From Ignavibacteria bacterium (GTDB lineage Bacteria; Bacteroidota; Ignavibacteria; Kapaibacteriales; Kapaibacteriaceae), in the NCBI GenBank assembly GCA_015709655.1, contig CP054181.1:919262-983261 (forward strand): DNA of 64,000 nt, written 5' to 3'. The position numbers and the translations under genes are program-made. The notes beneath the pieces are model-generated. The model saw only the letters and a program-made list of their open reading frames with translations. It ran no database searches and was not told where the DNA came from. How positions within the stretch are numbered: the stretch's first letter is position 1; every line of letters begins with the position of its first letter. This document shows, in pieces, positions 10,358-19,188 of this stretch.

Positions 10358-12282
10358 AGTACAATCCTGGCACTCAGGATAAAATTGGGTAGCTCGCGGT
10401 TACCCGATGGACGCAGCTCCTGAAACTCGTACCAACCGCTGAACCGCAACTCGGAACCTGCACGTGTACGATACCGAAGCACTGCCTCGGGTGCTATGGA
10501 ATACACCGCATTCATGATATTCGAGGTACCCAACGGCGACTCCAGTGACGCCTGTTCAAATGTATACAACCGGACCCCTGCTCCGATATCGCAACCGGAT
10601 ACCGACCTGTCTATCAGCAGGGCACTGACGAGATACTCCAGCGACCCCGCCTGAGGTGTTTCGGAGAAGCTTGACCACAGAAGCACACTTCGCTCAAAAT
10701 AGCGGACAAGTAGCGGCAGTTCCAATGTAATCGTTGGTAGGATGTTCAGCCTCACACTGTCGCGATACGAAAGCTGGCGAAAACTGTATGAACGTGCCGA
10801 AGCCCCCTTACCCTCAAAATCATAAACAGTATAATTGGCAAGTATCTCCACCTGCGGGATAGCCTGAAGAATCCCCGCTGAAATCGAAAGAAACGGTGCA
10901 AACCGTATAACATAATTTTGATTATTAAATGCGCTGCGGGCTGCTTTCAGAAATACCAGGTGTGTATTACGCAGTCCCAACTCTGCACCAACATGAAGCG
11001 TACTGCTCATACGCCGGGAATACCTAACCAGTGCAGACGTGTTGAGTTCATCTCGGTCATCGGCATTGCCATCACTTGGAGTATCATAACGCAGCAGCCA
11101 CCAGGAATAATCAACCGATACCGAATCCTTTTCCGTAGGAACATACAAGCCCTGAATAAAGGCACGGGAACGATAGGTGCGGTTATCGCGCATAAACTCC
11201 TGCTGCTGAAACGAGGTTAGATCTGCGTCGGCAACATCGAACCTGCGCTCAACCGTATTTTCCTCCATTCGGATATACAATCCCAGTCCGGCCGTTATCG
11301 CAAACTGTGAGCCGTGCCATAGGACTGCCCCCTCGGCATCAATAACACCCTCGGTAAGAGTTCGTGATATTGCTGATAGCGGTGCGTTATCTACCGGGTT
11401 GCCAAAGCCCCTTGCAACCCTGGTAAACCATGCATTCCCTTTTGCCGATACTCCAAAGGCGGGTTGCAGCATGTAGCGCACACTGCTCGTTGCGTGAATA
11501 TTGCGTTCAACACGCTCTTCAACAGCATCGGGCGTACTGCTGCCAGACACAGACGTCAGATACTGCCGTCCTACCTGCTGACCTGATACATCAGCCAACA
11601 GCTCCGAACTATCAGCCGAGACCTGGCGCACACTCATCCGAAAAACAATATCAGAATTTGTTCGGGTGTCATCGATCCTATGCCAGTCTCCAAGTGCGTT
11701 TCCTGACAGCTCTACTACGTCAACCATTGTTGGCTCCAGAACGGCCCGGACTGCTACCAACGGACCTGTAGTGGTAACCCCCAACTGCATAGTCCGCTCA
11801 ACACCTGCAATTGCCTCAGACTCCAGATTGCCCGGCAAGGTAACCGCGATTCCAGCCGCCCCATTAAGACGCTCAAGCGAACTCAGCCCAACCAGCCTGC
11901 TGTCACGAGACAACACCCACGAACTACGCCCAAGCACTGCTATGTCAGGCGAAACCGGGTACCGGTATGTAACATTCGCCTCCTCATCATCACGCACAGC
12001 CGTCGTCGTTGTACGAAAAGCCGAACCACGGTACTGATTATATAAAAAAAGTCGTCCACCCGCAACCGGAAGGTCAGTTTGAAGTAACCCCGTGAAAATA
12101 AACGTGTTAGCCAATTTATCCACGCTAAAATTAATACTTGGTAAAACTACGTATTCTGTTTTTTTTAATAAAGAATTTACCTCTTGCGATGTAACATATT
12201 GAAAATTTCCCAAACTTAGCAGGGTAATAATCATGGCTAAAGAAGGTGCAAATAGAGGGCTATACGTACTTTTACGTAACAT
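10354..12282 (-). CDS. Large secreted/outer-membrane beta-barrel-like protein, unknown function
   Basis: 642 aa from the ATG at 12282, chosen because AGAGGAC lies 4-10 bp upstream; a second ATG 27 bp upstream has no such site. The N-terminus is a basic then hydrophobic stretch ending VTSQ, consistent with a Sec signal peptide. The mature part is rich in alternating polar/hydrophobic strands with many Tyr, Arg and Ser residues (for example YRSRAFIQGLYV, LRYRTRAGSELRFSGWYEF), and the chain ends in a strand (FILSARIVL). This pattern fits an outer-membrane barrel. I recognise no family. Overlaps the RsbW-like gene by 4 bp. Confidence 0.7.
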   Translation of the reverse strand: MLRKSTYSPLFAPSLAMIITLLSLGNFQYVTSQEVNSLLKKTEYVVLPSINFSVDKLANTFIFTGLLQTDLPVAGGRLFLYNQYRGSAFRTTTTAVRDDEEANVTYRYPVSPDIAVLGRSSWVLSRDSRLVGLSSLERLNGAAGIAVTLPGNLESEAIAGVERTMQLGVTTTGPLVAVRAVLEPTMVDVVELSGNALGDWHRIDDTRTNSDIVFRMSVRQVSADSSELLADVSGQQVGRQYLTSVSGSSTPDAVEERVERNIHATSSVRYMLQPAFGVSAKGNAWFTRVARGFGNPVDNAPLSAISRTLTEGVIDAEGAVLWHGSQFAITAGLGLYIRMEENTVERRFDVADADLTSFQQQEFMRDNRTYRSRAFIQGLYVPTEKDSVSVDYSWWLLRYDTPSDGNADDRDELNTSALVRYSRRMSSTLHVGAELGLRNTHLVFLKAARSAFNNQNYVIRFAPFLSISAGILQAIPQVEILANYTVYDFEGKGASARSYSFRQLSYRDSVRLNILPTITLELPLLVRYFERSVLLWSSFSETPQAGSLEYLVSALLIDRSVSGCDIGAGVRLYTFEQASLESPLGTSNIMNAVYSIAPEAVLRYRTRAGSELRFSGWYEFQELRPSGNRELPNFILSARIVL

Positions 12283-12392
12283 TTGAGTCCTCTTTTTGCC
12301 ATGTAACAAACAGACACTTTTTAACTTTTATCGGCCATTTTAACTCGATAGTTTGCATTTGTAGTTGAGGAACAAGTTGAAAGGTCACAACC

Positions 12393-13493
12393 ATGATGAA
12401 CAGTCAAACACCCAAATTGATTTTACTGGTAGCGTCGAACCAGGAGCGCAGGACGAACACTGCCCAGCGCCTGGTAGGTGCCGGTGTTTCGGTATTGGTA
12501 GCCGACTGTGCCCAGGCGGCTATGGTAATTGTTCGTTCCCACCGCCCAACTGTAGTAATCCTGGACGAGGAGTTTATTACTTCTTCTGACATTAGGGAAG
12601 ACCTTATCAAGGCCGGGCTTCATTCCGACACTCCGTTTATTGCGCTTGTATCATCGGCCAAGCTCCGACCGGGTACCAATTTACCGCACGGGATACTTTC
12701 CTACCCATTATCGGATGTAGGAATTAACTCAATAATGACAATTCAGCCCATGATTTCGCAGAAATCTGCCGGATCTGACCTTACTGACAGCGTGGCGCGC
12801 CACACATCGTTATTATATGCGTTGCCACACGAATATCGCACTCCACTTACGGATATTATCGGCCAGTCGTCCTACCTTCATGGACATGCATTGGAAGTTA
12901 CTCCTGCAGAAATTCGTGAGGTTAGCGGAGAGGTTCTCTCTGCCGCCCGCCGTCTGCTTCGGGTAACGGATAACTTCCTGATGTATGCTCAAATCGAGAC
13001 ACTGGCCGAGAATCCGTTACATATTGAGCGCATGCGACAGTTTAAAACCATCGAACCTGGAAGCATCGTGTACGATACGGCAACGTATGTTGCCGAATTG
13101 CACCACCGCCGTAAAGATCTCACCATTTCGCTGGACGTAGATGGTGTCCCGGTATCAATGCTTGAACGTCACCTTAACAAGGTTACCTGCGAGTTACTTG
13201 ACAATGCATTATACTTTTCTCCTGCAGGGTCACCTGTTACACTCACGGCAAATCCTCAGAAATCAAAGGTTGTCTTTTCAATCAGCGACCATGGTATAGG
13301 CATGAAGGAGCAGGAGCTGCGTCAAATTGGGGCCTATCGCCAGTTTCGCAGACAGGTTCAGGAGCAACAGGGCGTTGGTCTGGGCCTGGTGATTGCAAAG
13401 CGTTTGGTAGAGATCCACGGTGGTACGTTCGACATTCAGAGCACGTACGGCGTGGGCACCAATATCACGTTTACCGTCCCTCGCGCTGCCTAA
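12393..13493 (+). CDS. Histidine kinase with N-terminal degenerate receiver domain
   Basis: 366 aa, soluble. Residues ~8-120 look like a CheY-type receiver with Asp58 in VVILDEEF at the phospho-acceptor place, but the N-terminal acidic pair is missing (LLVASNQE) and no conserved Lys is evident, so phosphorylation is doubtful. Residues ~135-215 form the dimerisation helix with His146 in LPHEYRTPL. Residues ~245-364 are the ATPase domain: N-box ELLDNALYFSP, G1 DHGIGM, G2 GVGLGL. No cognate response regulator is adjacent. It is transcribed away from the outer-membrane protein gene on the other strand. Confidence 0.88.
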   Translation: MMNSQTPKLILLVASNQERRTNTAQRLVGAGVSVLVADCAQAAMVIVRSHRPTVVILDEEFITSSDIREDLIKAGLHSDTPFIALVSSAKLRPGTNLPHGILSYPLSDVGINSIMTIQPMISQKSAGSDLTDSVARHTSLLYALPHEYRTPLTDIIGQSSYLHGHALEVTPAEIREVSGEVLSAARRLLRVTDNFLMYAQIETLAENPLHIERMRQFKTIEPGSIVYDTATYVAELHHRRKDLTISLDVDGVPVSMLERHLNKVTCELLDNALYFSPAGSPVTLTANPQKSKVVFSISDHGIGMKEQELRQIGAYRQFRRQVQEQQGVGLGLVIAKRLVEIHGGTFDIQSTYGVGTNITFTVPRAA

Positions 13494-13622
13494 TAACCCG
13501 GAAATGCGTTTGCATTTAGCTTAGTAAAAAAACCGAATTACTGTTGGGCTTTTAATAAGTACCGGCAGACAGCAAATGGTGTGGTGAAGGGCACTGTGGC
13601 CAGACCTAACCCGAACAGAGAC

Positions 13623-15932
13623 TTACAAGATCTCAAGTTTGGCATACGATAGCATGAGGTGCTTCCTCTGTCCGCTTTCAAATTGAACAACGGCTTTAGA
13701 CTGCGAACCGGTCCCGCTTAAACTATCAATGCGTCCGTTTCCAAAGAGCGGATGCCGTACCCGTTGCCCAACACTGTACCTGTTTGCATCACCTGCCGGC
13801 CCTGATCCCGGTTTTGGGGGTACGGCACCGGAGTACCGGTTAGGCCTGGGTATCTGCGAATACGATGTTTTTTCGGGCAACTGAGAGTACGGACTCCGAT
13901 GCTGTTGTTTTGCCTCGCCCAACGTGAAGGTACCCGCATGAGACGTAGGTGTTGCTGCCAGCACACGGCCTGTCATGCTTAGGCATTCAGCATCAATTTC
14001 GCTCAAAAAGAGTGATGGTCTGGAAAAACCAATTTCACCAAATCGGAATCTGCGTTCAGCGTACGTAAGTACCAGCATTTCGCGCGCACGGGTAATTCCA
14101 ACGTAGAACAGCCGCCGCTCTTCTTCCATCTCTGCGCTGTCAGTCTCGGCCTTTTGTAATGGAAACAAGCCTTGTTCCAGCCCGGCTATTATTACAAGCG
14201 GGAACTCAAGCCCCTTAGCTGCATGCATCGTCATCAGCGATACCCGGTTACTGCCGAGTTGCGGGTCGTCCTGTTCACTTACAAGCGCAACCTGCTCAAG
14301 GTAGGTGGCAAGCGTAAGGGTAGCATCGAGGTCCTGCTGCTCTGCGATGTGCGACAGAACTCTGTCAATATTGTTATATCTGTCTTCAGCTTCATCGGTG
14401 TTCTGCTGTTTATACATCTGCATTATACCGGTAGCATGAATGTAGGCTTGCGCAAGTGAGGCAGGGGGCTCTTGGTTCATGTGCTGCCTGAAGCGTTCAA
14501 CCATAGCAACAAAATCCGCAACCTGGGTTTGAATCCGTTTCTGGAGGCCTTCTACAGCGCCAACATCCAGCATAGTCTGGTACAGGGTTTTGTTGTATCG
14601 GCTTGCGTGCTCTTGCAGACGCTGCAGGCTGGTGGCACCAATCCCCCGGGCGGGTTCATTGATTACTCGCAGGATACTTTCTGTGTCAGACGGATTAACG
14701 AGCAACCGCAGGTATGCAATTGTGTCCTTAACTTCCTTACGCTTGTAAAAGCTAACTCCGCTTACAATCAGATATGGCAGATTTTCTCTGCGCAAAGCGT
14801 CTTCCAATGCCTGCGACTGCGCATTGGTCCGATACAAAATCGCGACGTCTTTGTAATCGGTACCCTTGTTAAAGATCTGCTCCCTGATGTAGCTAACAAT
14901 GGTTGCGGCTTCTTCCCTGTCATCCCGACACGAGAAGAGAGCGATCTTTTCTCCGTCGGGGTTCTCAGTCCACAGTGACTTCTTTAACTGCCTGCTGTTC
15001 CGTGATATCACAGAGTCTGCTGCTGTGAGTATGGTTTTGGTACTTCTGTAATTCTGTTCAAGACGTACCTCGGTGGCTTCGGGATAGTCGCGTTTAAACG
15101 ACAGGATGTTGTTAATATCGGCGCCACGCCACCGGTAAATGCTCTGTGCGTCATCACCAACAACGCACAGGTTGCGGTATTTACGGGCAAGCATCGAGAT
15201 AACGATATACTGCGCCTTGTTGGTATCCTGGTATTCATCAACCATGATATACCGGAATCTATCCTGATACTCCTCAAGCACCTGTGGCTGACTCCGGAAG
15301 AGCTGAATGGTGTTGATCAGCAAGTCATCAAAATCCATGGCGTTGCTCTGATGCAACCGTTTTTCGTACTCTTGAAATATCTGAGCAATCTGCCTCTCGT
15401 TGGGTGTAGAAGCTTCCCGCTCAAAATCCTGCCAGCTGATCAATGCGTTTTTTGCACCCGATATCCGTGCGCGTACAGCAGCAGGTGCCACCAATTGCTG
15501 CGAGATGCCAAGCATCGCCATCACGGCTTTCACCGCTGCAAGCTGGTCATCGGCATCATAAATTGTAAACGAATTTGTATGTCCAATGAGGTCGGCATGG
15601 CGCCGCAATATCCTCGAAAACATCGAATGAAAGGTACCCACCCACATTCCGTGCACACCGTGACTGCCCACAAGTGTTTCGATACGCTCCTTCATCTCCT
15701 TAGCGGCCTTATTGGTAAAGGTAAGCGCAAGAATTGAGTGTGCCGAAACTCCGGATGCAAGCAGGTTGGCAATCCTGACTGTAAGGACGCGGGTTTTACC
15801 GCTGCCTGCACCGGCGATGATAAAAAGCGGACCCCCGGTGCACGACACCGCCTGCGCCTGCTGCGGGTTTAAGCCGCTCAGCAGGTCAGCAACGGGCTTG
15901 GGTGTTGGTACGGGAGTTAATCGTAACGACAT
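13623..15932 (-). CDS. pcrA: UvrD/PcrA-family ATP-dependent DNA helicase
   Basis: 769 aa superfamily 1A helicase (3'-5'). Walker A is FIIAGAGSGKTRVL near residue 40; other helicase motifs are LALTFTNKAAKEMKER, VGTFHSMFSRILR, VDEYQDTNKAQ, VGDDAQSIYRWRGA, LEQNYRS, SLMTMHAAKGLEFPLV and ERRLFYVGITRARE. The C-terminus ends in a small domain typical of PcrA (VGQRVRHPLFGNGRI), which in Gram-positives helps bind RNA polymerase. Expected roles are nucleotide excision and mismatch repair and clearing of recombination filaments. It appears monocistronic; 129 bp separate it from the histidine kinase gene. Confidence 0.95.
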   Translation of the reverse strand: MSLRLTPVPTPKPVADLLSGLNPQQAQAVSCTGGPLFIIAGAGSGKTRVLTVRIANLLASGVSAHSILALTFTNKAAKEMKERIETLVGSHGVHGMWVGTFHSMFSRILRRHADLIGHTNSFTIYDADDQLAAVKAVMAMLGISQQLVAPAAVRARISGAKNALISWQDFEREASTPNERQIAQIFQEYEKRLHQSNAMDFDDLLINTIQLFRSQPQVLEEYQDRFRYIMVDEYQDTNKAQYIVISMLARKYRNLCVVGDDAQSIYRWRGADINNILSFKRDYPEATEVRLEQNYRSTKTILTAADSVISRNSRQLKKSLWTENPDGEKIALFSCRDDREEAATIVSYIREQIFNKGTDYKDVAILYRTNAQSQALEDALRRENLPYLIVSGVSFYKRKEVKDTIAYLRLLVNPSDTESILRVINEPARGIGATSLQRLQEHASRYNKTLYQTMLDVGAVEGLQKRIQTQVADFVAMVERFRQHMNQEPPASLAQAYIHATGIMQMYKQQNTDEAEDRYNNIDRVLSHIAEQQDLDATLTLATYLEQVALVSEQDDPQLGSNRVSLMTMHAAKGLEFPLVIIAGLEQGLFPLQKAETDSAEMEEERRLFYVGITRAREMLVLTYAERRFRFGEIGFSRPSLFLSEIDAECLSMTGRVLAATPTSHAGTFTLGEAKQQHRSPYSQLPEKTSYSQIPRPNRYSGAVPPKPGSGPAGDANRYSVGQRVRHPLFGNGRIDSLSGTGSQSKAVVQFESGQRKHLMLSYAKLEIL

Positions 15933-15994
15933 GGCAATACTATCAAAATGTATAATCTGTAAAAATGTTCACTCACCAATATACTACCTGACCG

Positions 15995-16996
15995 TTATCC
16001 GAGCGGGATAAATCCCGTTTTTTTATACACCTTCCGCAGCGTCTTCCTTGCCCGATCCTGCGCTGCCTTAGCCCCTTCCCCCAAAATAGTTTCAAGGCGA
16101 TCCGTATTGGTGCGAATTTCAAGAAATCGTTCACGAATAGGCCTGACGTAGTCTGTAACAGCGGTTGCCACGGCTTCTTTAAAATCAGCATAACCCGAAA
16201 CACCAGACCACTCGTTCACGATGGTGTTACAGGGTACATCCGTTGCGATGTGCAGTAACGTTATCAGATTCGAGATGCCAGGACGGGTTTCCTCGTTAAA
16301 CTCAATTGTGCTTCCGGAGTCAGTAACCGCCCGACGGATTTTGTTCCTGATCTCAGCATCGGTGTCAGTCAGAAAGATTGTTGCACCGCGGTTGGGGTCG
16401 CTCTTCGACATTTTTCTTGTTGGCTCCTGGAGCGACATGATGCGTCCACCTTCCTTTGGGATGTACGGTTCCGGCACAACAAAGGTGTCGGTGTACCGGT
16501 GATTAAACCGTTCCGCAAGGTTGCGCGTTAACTCAAGATGTTGTTTCTGATCTTCGCCAACGGGAACAAGATGTGCATTGTACAGCAGGATATCGGCGGC
16601 CATCAGAATCGGGTAGGTAAACAACCCCACATTTACATTGTCGGCATGCTGCTGACTCTTGTCTTTAAACTGAGTCATCCGCATACATTCACCCATGCCG
16701 GTTAAACATGTAAGCACCCACGCAAGCTGAGTGTGTTCCGGCACATGGCTCTGCACGAAAATTGTGCTTACCTCGGGATCAACCCCCGCGGCCATGTACA
16801 TTGCTGCCGCGTCAAGCGTCCACTTACGCAACTTCGCTGGCTCCTGTCTTGCCGTAATCGCATGCAAGTCCACCACACAAAACAGCGATTCATAGGTGCG
16901 CTGCAGCACAACCCAGTTGCGAAGTGCGCCTGCAATATGGCCAAACGTCAGATCGCCGGAGGGCTGCATTCCAGAGAGTATGATTGATTTCTGCAT
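15995..16996 (-). CDS. trpS: Tryptophan--tRNA ligase
   Basis: 333 aa from the ATG at 16996 (an in-frame TTG two codons upstream is less likely), giving MQKSIILSGMQPSGDLTFGH. The class I signature is TFGHIAGAL (HIGH-like) near residue 20 and KMSKSDPNRG near residue 200. The GMQPSG substrate loop and GEDQKQHLELTRNLAERFN are also typical. Length is normal for bacterial TrpRS. It charges tRNA-Trp in the cytoplasm. It stands alone between the helicase gene and a divergent small secreted-protein gene. Confidence 0.96.
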   Translation of the reverse strand: MQKSIILSGMQPSGDLTFGHIAGALRNWVVLQRTYESLFCVVDLHAITARQEPAKLRKWTLDAAAMYMAAGVDPEVSTIFVQSHVPEHTQLAWVLTCLTGMGECMRMTQFKDKSQQHADNVNVGLFTYPILMAADILLYNAHLVPVGEDQKQHLELTRNLAERFNHRYTDTFVVPEPYIPKEGGRIMSLQEPTRKMSKSDPNRGATIFLTDTDAEIRNKIRRAVTDSGSTIEFNEETRPGISNLITLLHIATDVPCNTIVNEWSGVSGYADFKEAVATAVTDYVRPIRERFLEIRTNTDRLETILGEGAKAAQDRARKTLRKVYKKTGFIPLG

Positions 16997-17058
16997 AGGC
17001 AAAGCTATGATGCCGACAATTCACGCAGGGAGAAATTCTTTCTGGTTATTTTTCGGTC

Positions 17059-17595
17059 ATGCGAATATGTGTTCTGTTGTGTATGCTTCTTGCTCTGCCA
17101 TTGCGGGCTCAGACTGAGCTGGGAACCAGCAGTGCTCCGTCCAATGCCTGGGGCCTGGTATCTGTCCACCGCGTATGGCTGCCTCAGGATAACAACCGGC
17201 ATAACGATGGGTTTGGTTTTTGCTTCTTTAGCAGTATTGACGATGACAGGCGCTGGTGGGCCGGGTTGAATTTTATCACAACGGGTATCCGCAGGCGGGA
17301 TGCGATGGCATTGGAAGGGGGCTTGGGCGTATGGCTGGCCGGGACGGCACGCCTTGGCGCTTTTTCGTACCTGACAACAGGAATGGGTGCGTCATCAAAC
17401 TCCGGTCTTGCCGGCTTTGACTTTTTCACCGATCCGTCAATGACGTTCGGATGGGCATCACAGGCCGGCATCGGTGCATGTGCCGAGATCACGTCCAACA
17501 TTAGGGTTCAGGCAACAGTGGTTGGGATGTGGTTCACTAACGAGGGTGTTACGCCCTATGGTTTGCAGCTTGGGATCATTACCGGCGGTCCGTAG
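17059..17595 (+). CDS. Small secreted protein, unknown
   Basis: 178 aa. The first 18 residues (MRICVLLCMLLALPLRAQ) are a classical Sec signal peptide with a cleavage site at LRA-Q. The mature chain is aromatic- and glycine-rich with repeated strands (WWAGLNFITTGIRRR, GGLGVWLAGTARLGAFSYLTTGMG), which suggests a small outer-membrane barrel or beta sandwich. I recognise no family. It lies 43 bp upstream of rpe and may share its transcript. Confidence 0.7.
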   Translation: MRICVLLCMLLALPLRAQTELGTSSAPSNAWGLVSVHRVWLPQDNNRHNDGFGFCFFSSIDDDRRWWAGLNFITTGIRRRDAMALEGGLGVWLAGTARLGAFSYLTTGMGASSNSGLAGFDFFTDPSMTFGWASQAGIGACAEITSNIRVQATVVGMWFTNEGVTPYGLQLGIITGGP

Positions 17596-17638
17596 CACTC
17601 CATGTTTTGCTTTTTTACTATTTAACTTTTACCTGAGC

Positions 17639-18301
17639 ATGATCTATATAGCCCCTTCACTCCTCTCGGCCAACTTTGCTGCCCTGGGTGATACCGTTCG
17701 GCAATGCGAAAACGGCGGTGCCGATATTTTACATTACGATGTGATGGACGGTCACTTCGTACCTCCCATCACTATGGGGCCTGCCATCATGAATGCAGTA
17801 CGGGAGGTATCGGCACTCCCTGTAGATGTACACCTGATGGTTCAGAATGCCGACCATCAGGTTGAACAGTTTGCAGCAGCGGGGGCATCGTGGATAAGTG
17901 TACATGCCGAAGTGTGCAAACACATCCATCGCACTCTAAACCGAATCAGGCAACTGGGCTGTAAGGCAGGTCTGGCTCTGAATCCGGCTACACCACTGGA
18001 TTTTGCGTTTGCGGCAGCCGAGAGCTGTGACTTTATCCTGCTTATGAGTGTAAATCCCGGGTATGGTGGACAAAACTTCATCCCGTCATTCCTGAACCGT
18101 TGTTCCACACTACGATCGTGGCTTGATACTCATGGCATGGGTAACGTTCTTATCGAGGTGGATGGTGGGATTAAAATTTCGAATGCTAAAGAAGTTGTGA
18201 ATGCAGGCGCTCAGGTACTTGTAAGTGGCAGTGGCATTATGCACGGCGATATTGCAAAAAACATCAGCGCCATGCGTGATGCAATTGCTACTGTTGTTTA
18301 G
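17639..18301 (+). CDS. rpe: Ribulose-phosphate 3-epimerase
   Basis: 220 aa TIM-barrel enzyme interconverting ribulose-5-phosphate and xylulose-5-phosphate in the pentose phosphate pathway. The start at 17639 gives the canonical MIYIAPSLLSANFAALGD. Metal-binding and catalytic motifs are visible: ILHYDVMDGHFVP, PVDVHLMV, ISVHAE, LLMSVNPGYGGQNFIP and IEVDGGI, with the phosphate-binding VSGSGI near the end. The frame is open upstream but without homology. A hairpin with 6-bp arms (18336-18351) sits between this gene and the convergent DUF2520 gene. Confidence 0.96.
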   Translation: MIYIAPSLLSANFAALGDTVRQCENGGADILHYDVMDGHFVPPITMGPAIMNAVREVSALPVDVHLMVQNADHQVEQFAAAGASWISVHAEVCKHIHRTLNRIRQLGCKAGLALNPATPLDFAFAAAESCDFILLMSVNPGYGGQNFIPSFLNRCSTLRSWLDTHGMGNVLIEVDGGIKISNAKEVVNAGAQVLVSGSGIMHGDIAKNISAMRDAIATVV

Positions 18302-18354
18302 TTGTTGTATTCTTGATTTTGATCACCGGTTTCTATTCTGACGCATCAGAACGT

Positions 18355-19188
18355 TCATTGTTCACGGATAAACTTCAGCAGATGGTTGCGGATTTCTTCA
18401 GTTTGTTCGTTGGTAAATCTGTCCGACAGGCTATCAAGCAGCCCCATGGCTAACACAGCGTACTGCTTCTGCTGAGCTCCGGGCAGAGCTTGCAGCTGAC
18501 GCAGGACATCATCGAACTGCCCGCGTGCCAGCGGGCCGGTCACCGGAAATTCCACCTTGCCTTCACGGTTCAGAAGTGCCTCCCTCACGTTGTCAAGCGT
18601 GGTTTGAGCAATAGGCGGAATAAAGTCCTCCGGCGGTATCCCCACGTGATGTGCCAGTGAAACGGCCAGGTCAAAACATGCGTACAGCATATTACTTGCC
18701 GCAACAGCAACGGCATGGTACTGCAAACGCTGTTCCTGCGAGAGATGATGCCAATGGTGCATCTTCCCGCCCGTACGTTCAATAAACGTCCGTATTACCA
18801 CCGCAGCCGCATCGTCAGCTTCAACACCCCAGCCAATACCGCTCACGTGAGTAGTCCGGTTATTCCGGAACGTCTGAAACGGATGCATTGCTGCCGTATT
18901 CCAGCCGCACTCCTGTAGTGCGTGAAGGGCGTCCGGGCCGTTGAGTCCGCTCACATGTGCAATAACAGCGTTGTTGCCATCAGGCAAAACCTTGGCAATG
19001 CGTTCGGCAACTAACCGGATGTGGGTGTCGGGCACAGCAAGTATCGTTAGCACATAGCGTGTTTGATCGGGTTTTAGCCATTGTTCAAACTGTGCATGTG
19101 AAACAACATCCAACACAAATGGCTTTAGAGCAGTGCCAACGGCACCGGCACCAATTACGACAACGTCACTCCGAAAATCACTACTCAT
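18355..19188 (-). CDS. DUF2520 Rossmann-fold (NADP-dependent reductase-like) protein
   Basis: 277 aa. The N-terminus carries a dinucleotide-binding glycine motif (VVVIGAGAVGTAL). The middle has HVSGLNGPDAL and the AAMHPFQTF element characteristic of the DUF2520/Rossmann-like family, related to pyrroline-5-carboxylate and ketopantoate reductases. The C-terminal half is helical, with LQYHAVAVAASNMLYACFDLA and GPLARGQFDDVLRQL. The substrate is unknown for the family as far as I know. Its start overlaps the end of cysS by 8 bp, so the two are co-transcribed. Confidence 0.88.
   Translation of the reverse strand: MSSDFRSDVVVIGAGAVGTALKPFVLDVVSHAQFEQWLKPDQTRYVLTILAVPDTHIRLVAERIAKVLPDGNNAVIAHVSGLNGPDALHALQECGWNTAAMHPFQTFRNNRTTHVSGIGWGVEADDAAAVVIRTFIERTGGKMHHWHHLSQEQRLQYHAVAVAASNMLYACFDLAVSLAHHVGIPPEDFIPPIAQTTLDNVREALLNREGKVEFPVTGPLARGQFDDVLRQLQALPGAQQKQYAVLAMGLLDSLSDRFTNEQTEEIRNHLLKFIREQ

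Noticed and set aside
13502-13517. AAATGC-GTTT-GCATTT hairpin after the histidine kinase gene as a terminator
   Set aside because: The stem is A+T-rich and no T-run follows on the kinase strand, so it would terminate poorly.
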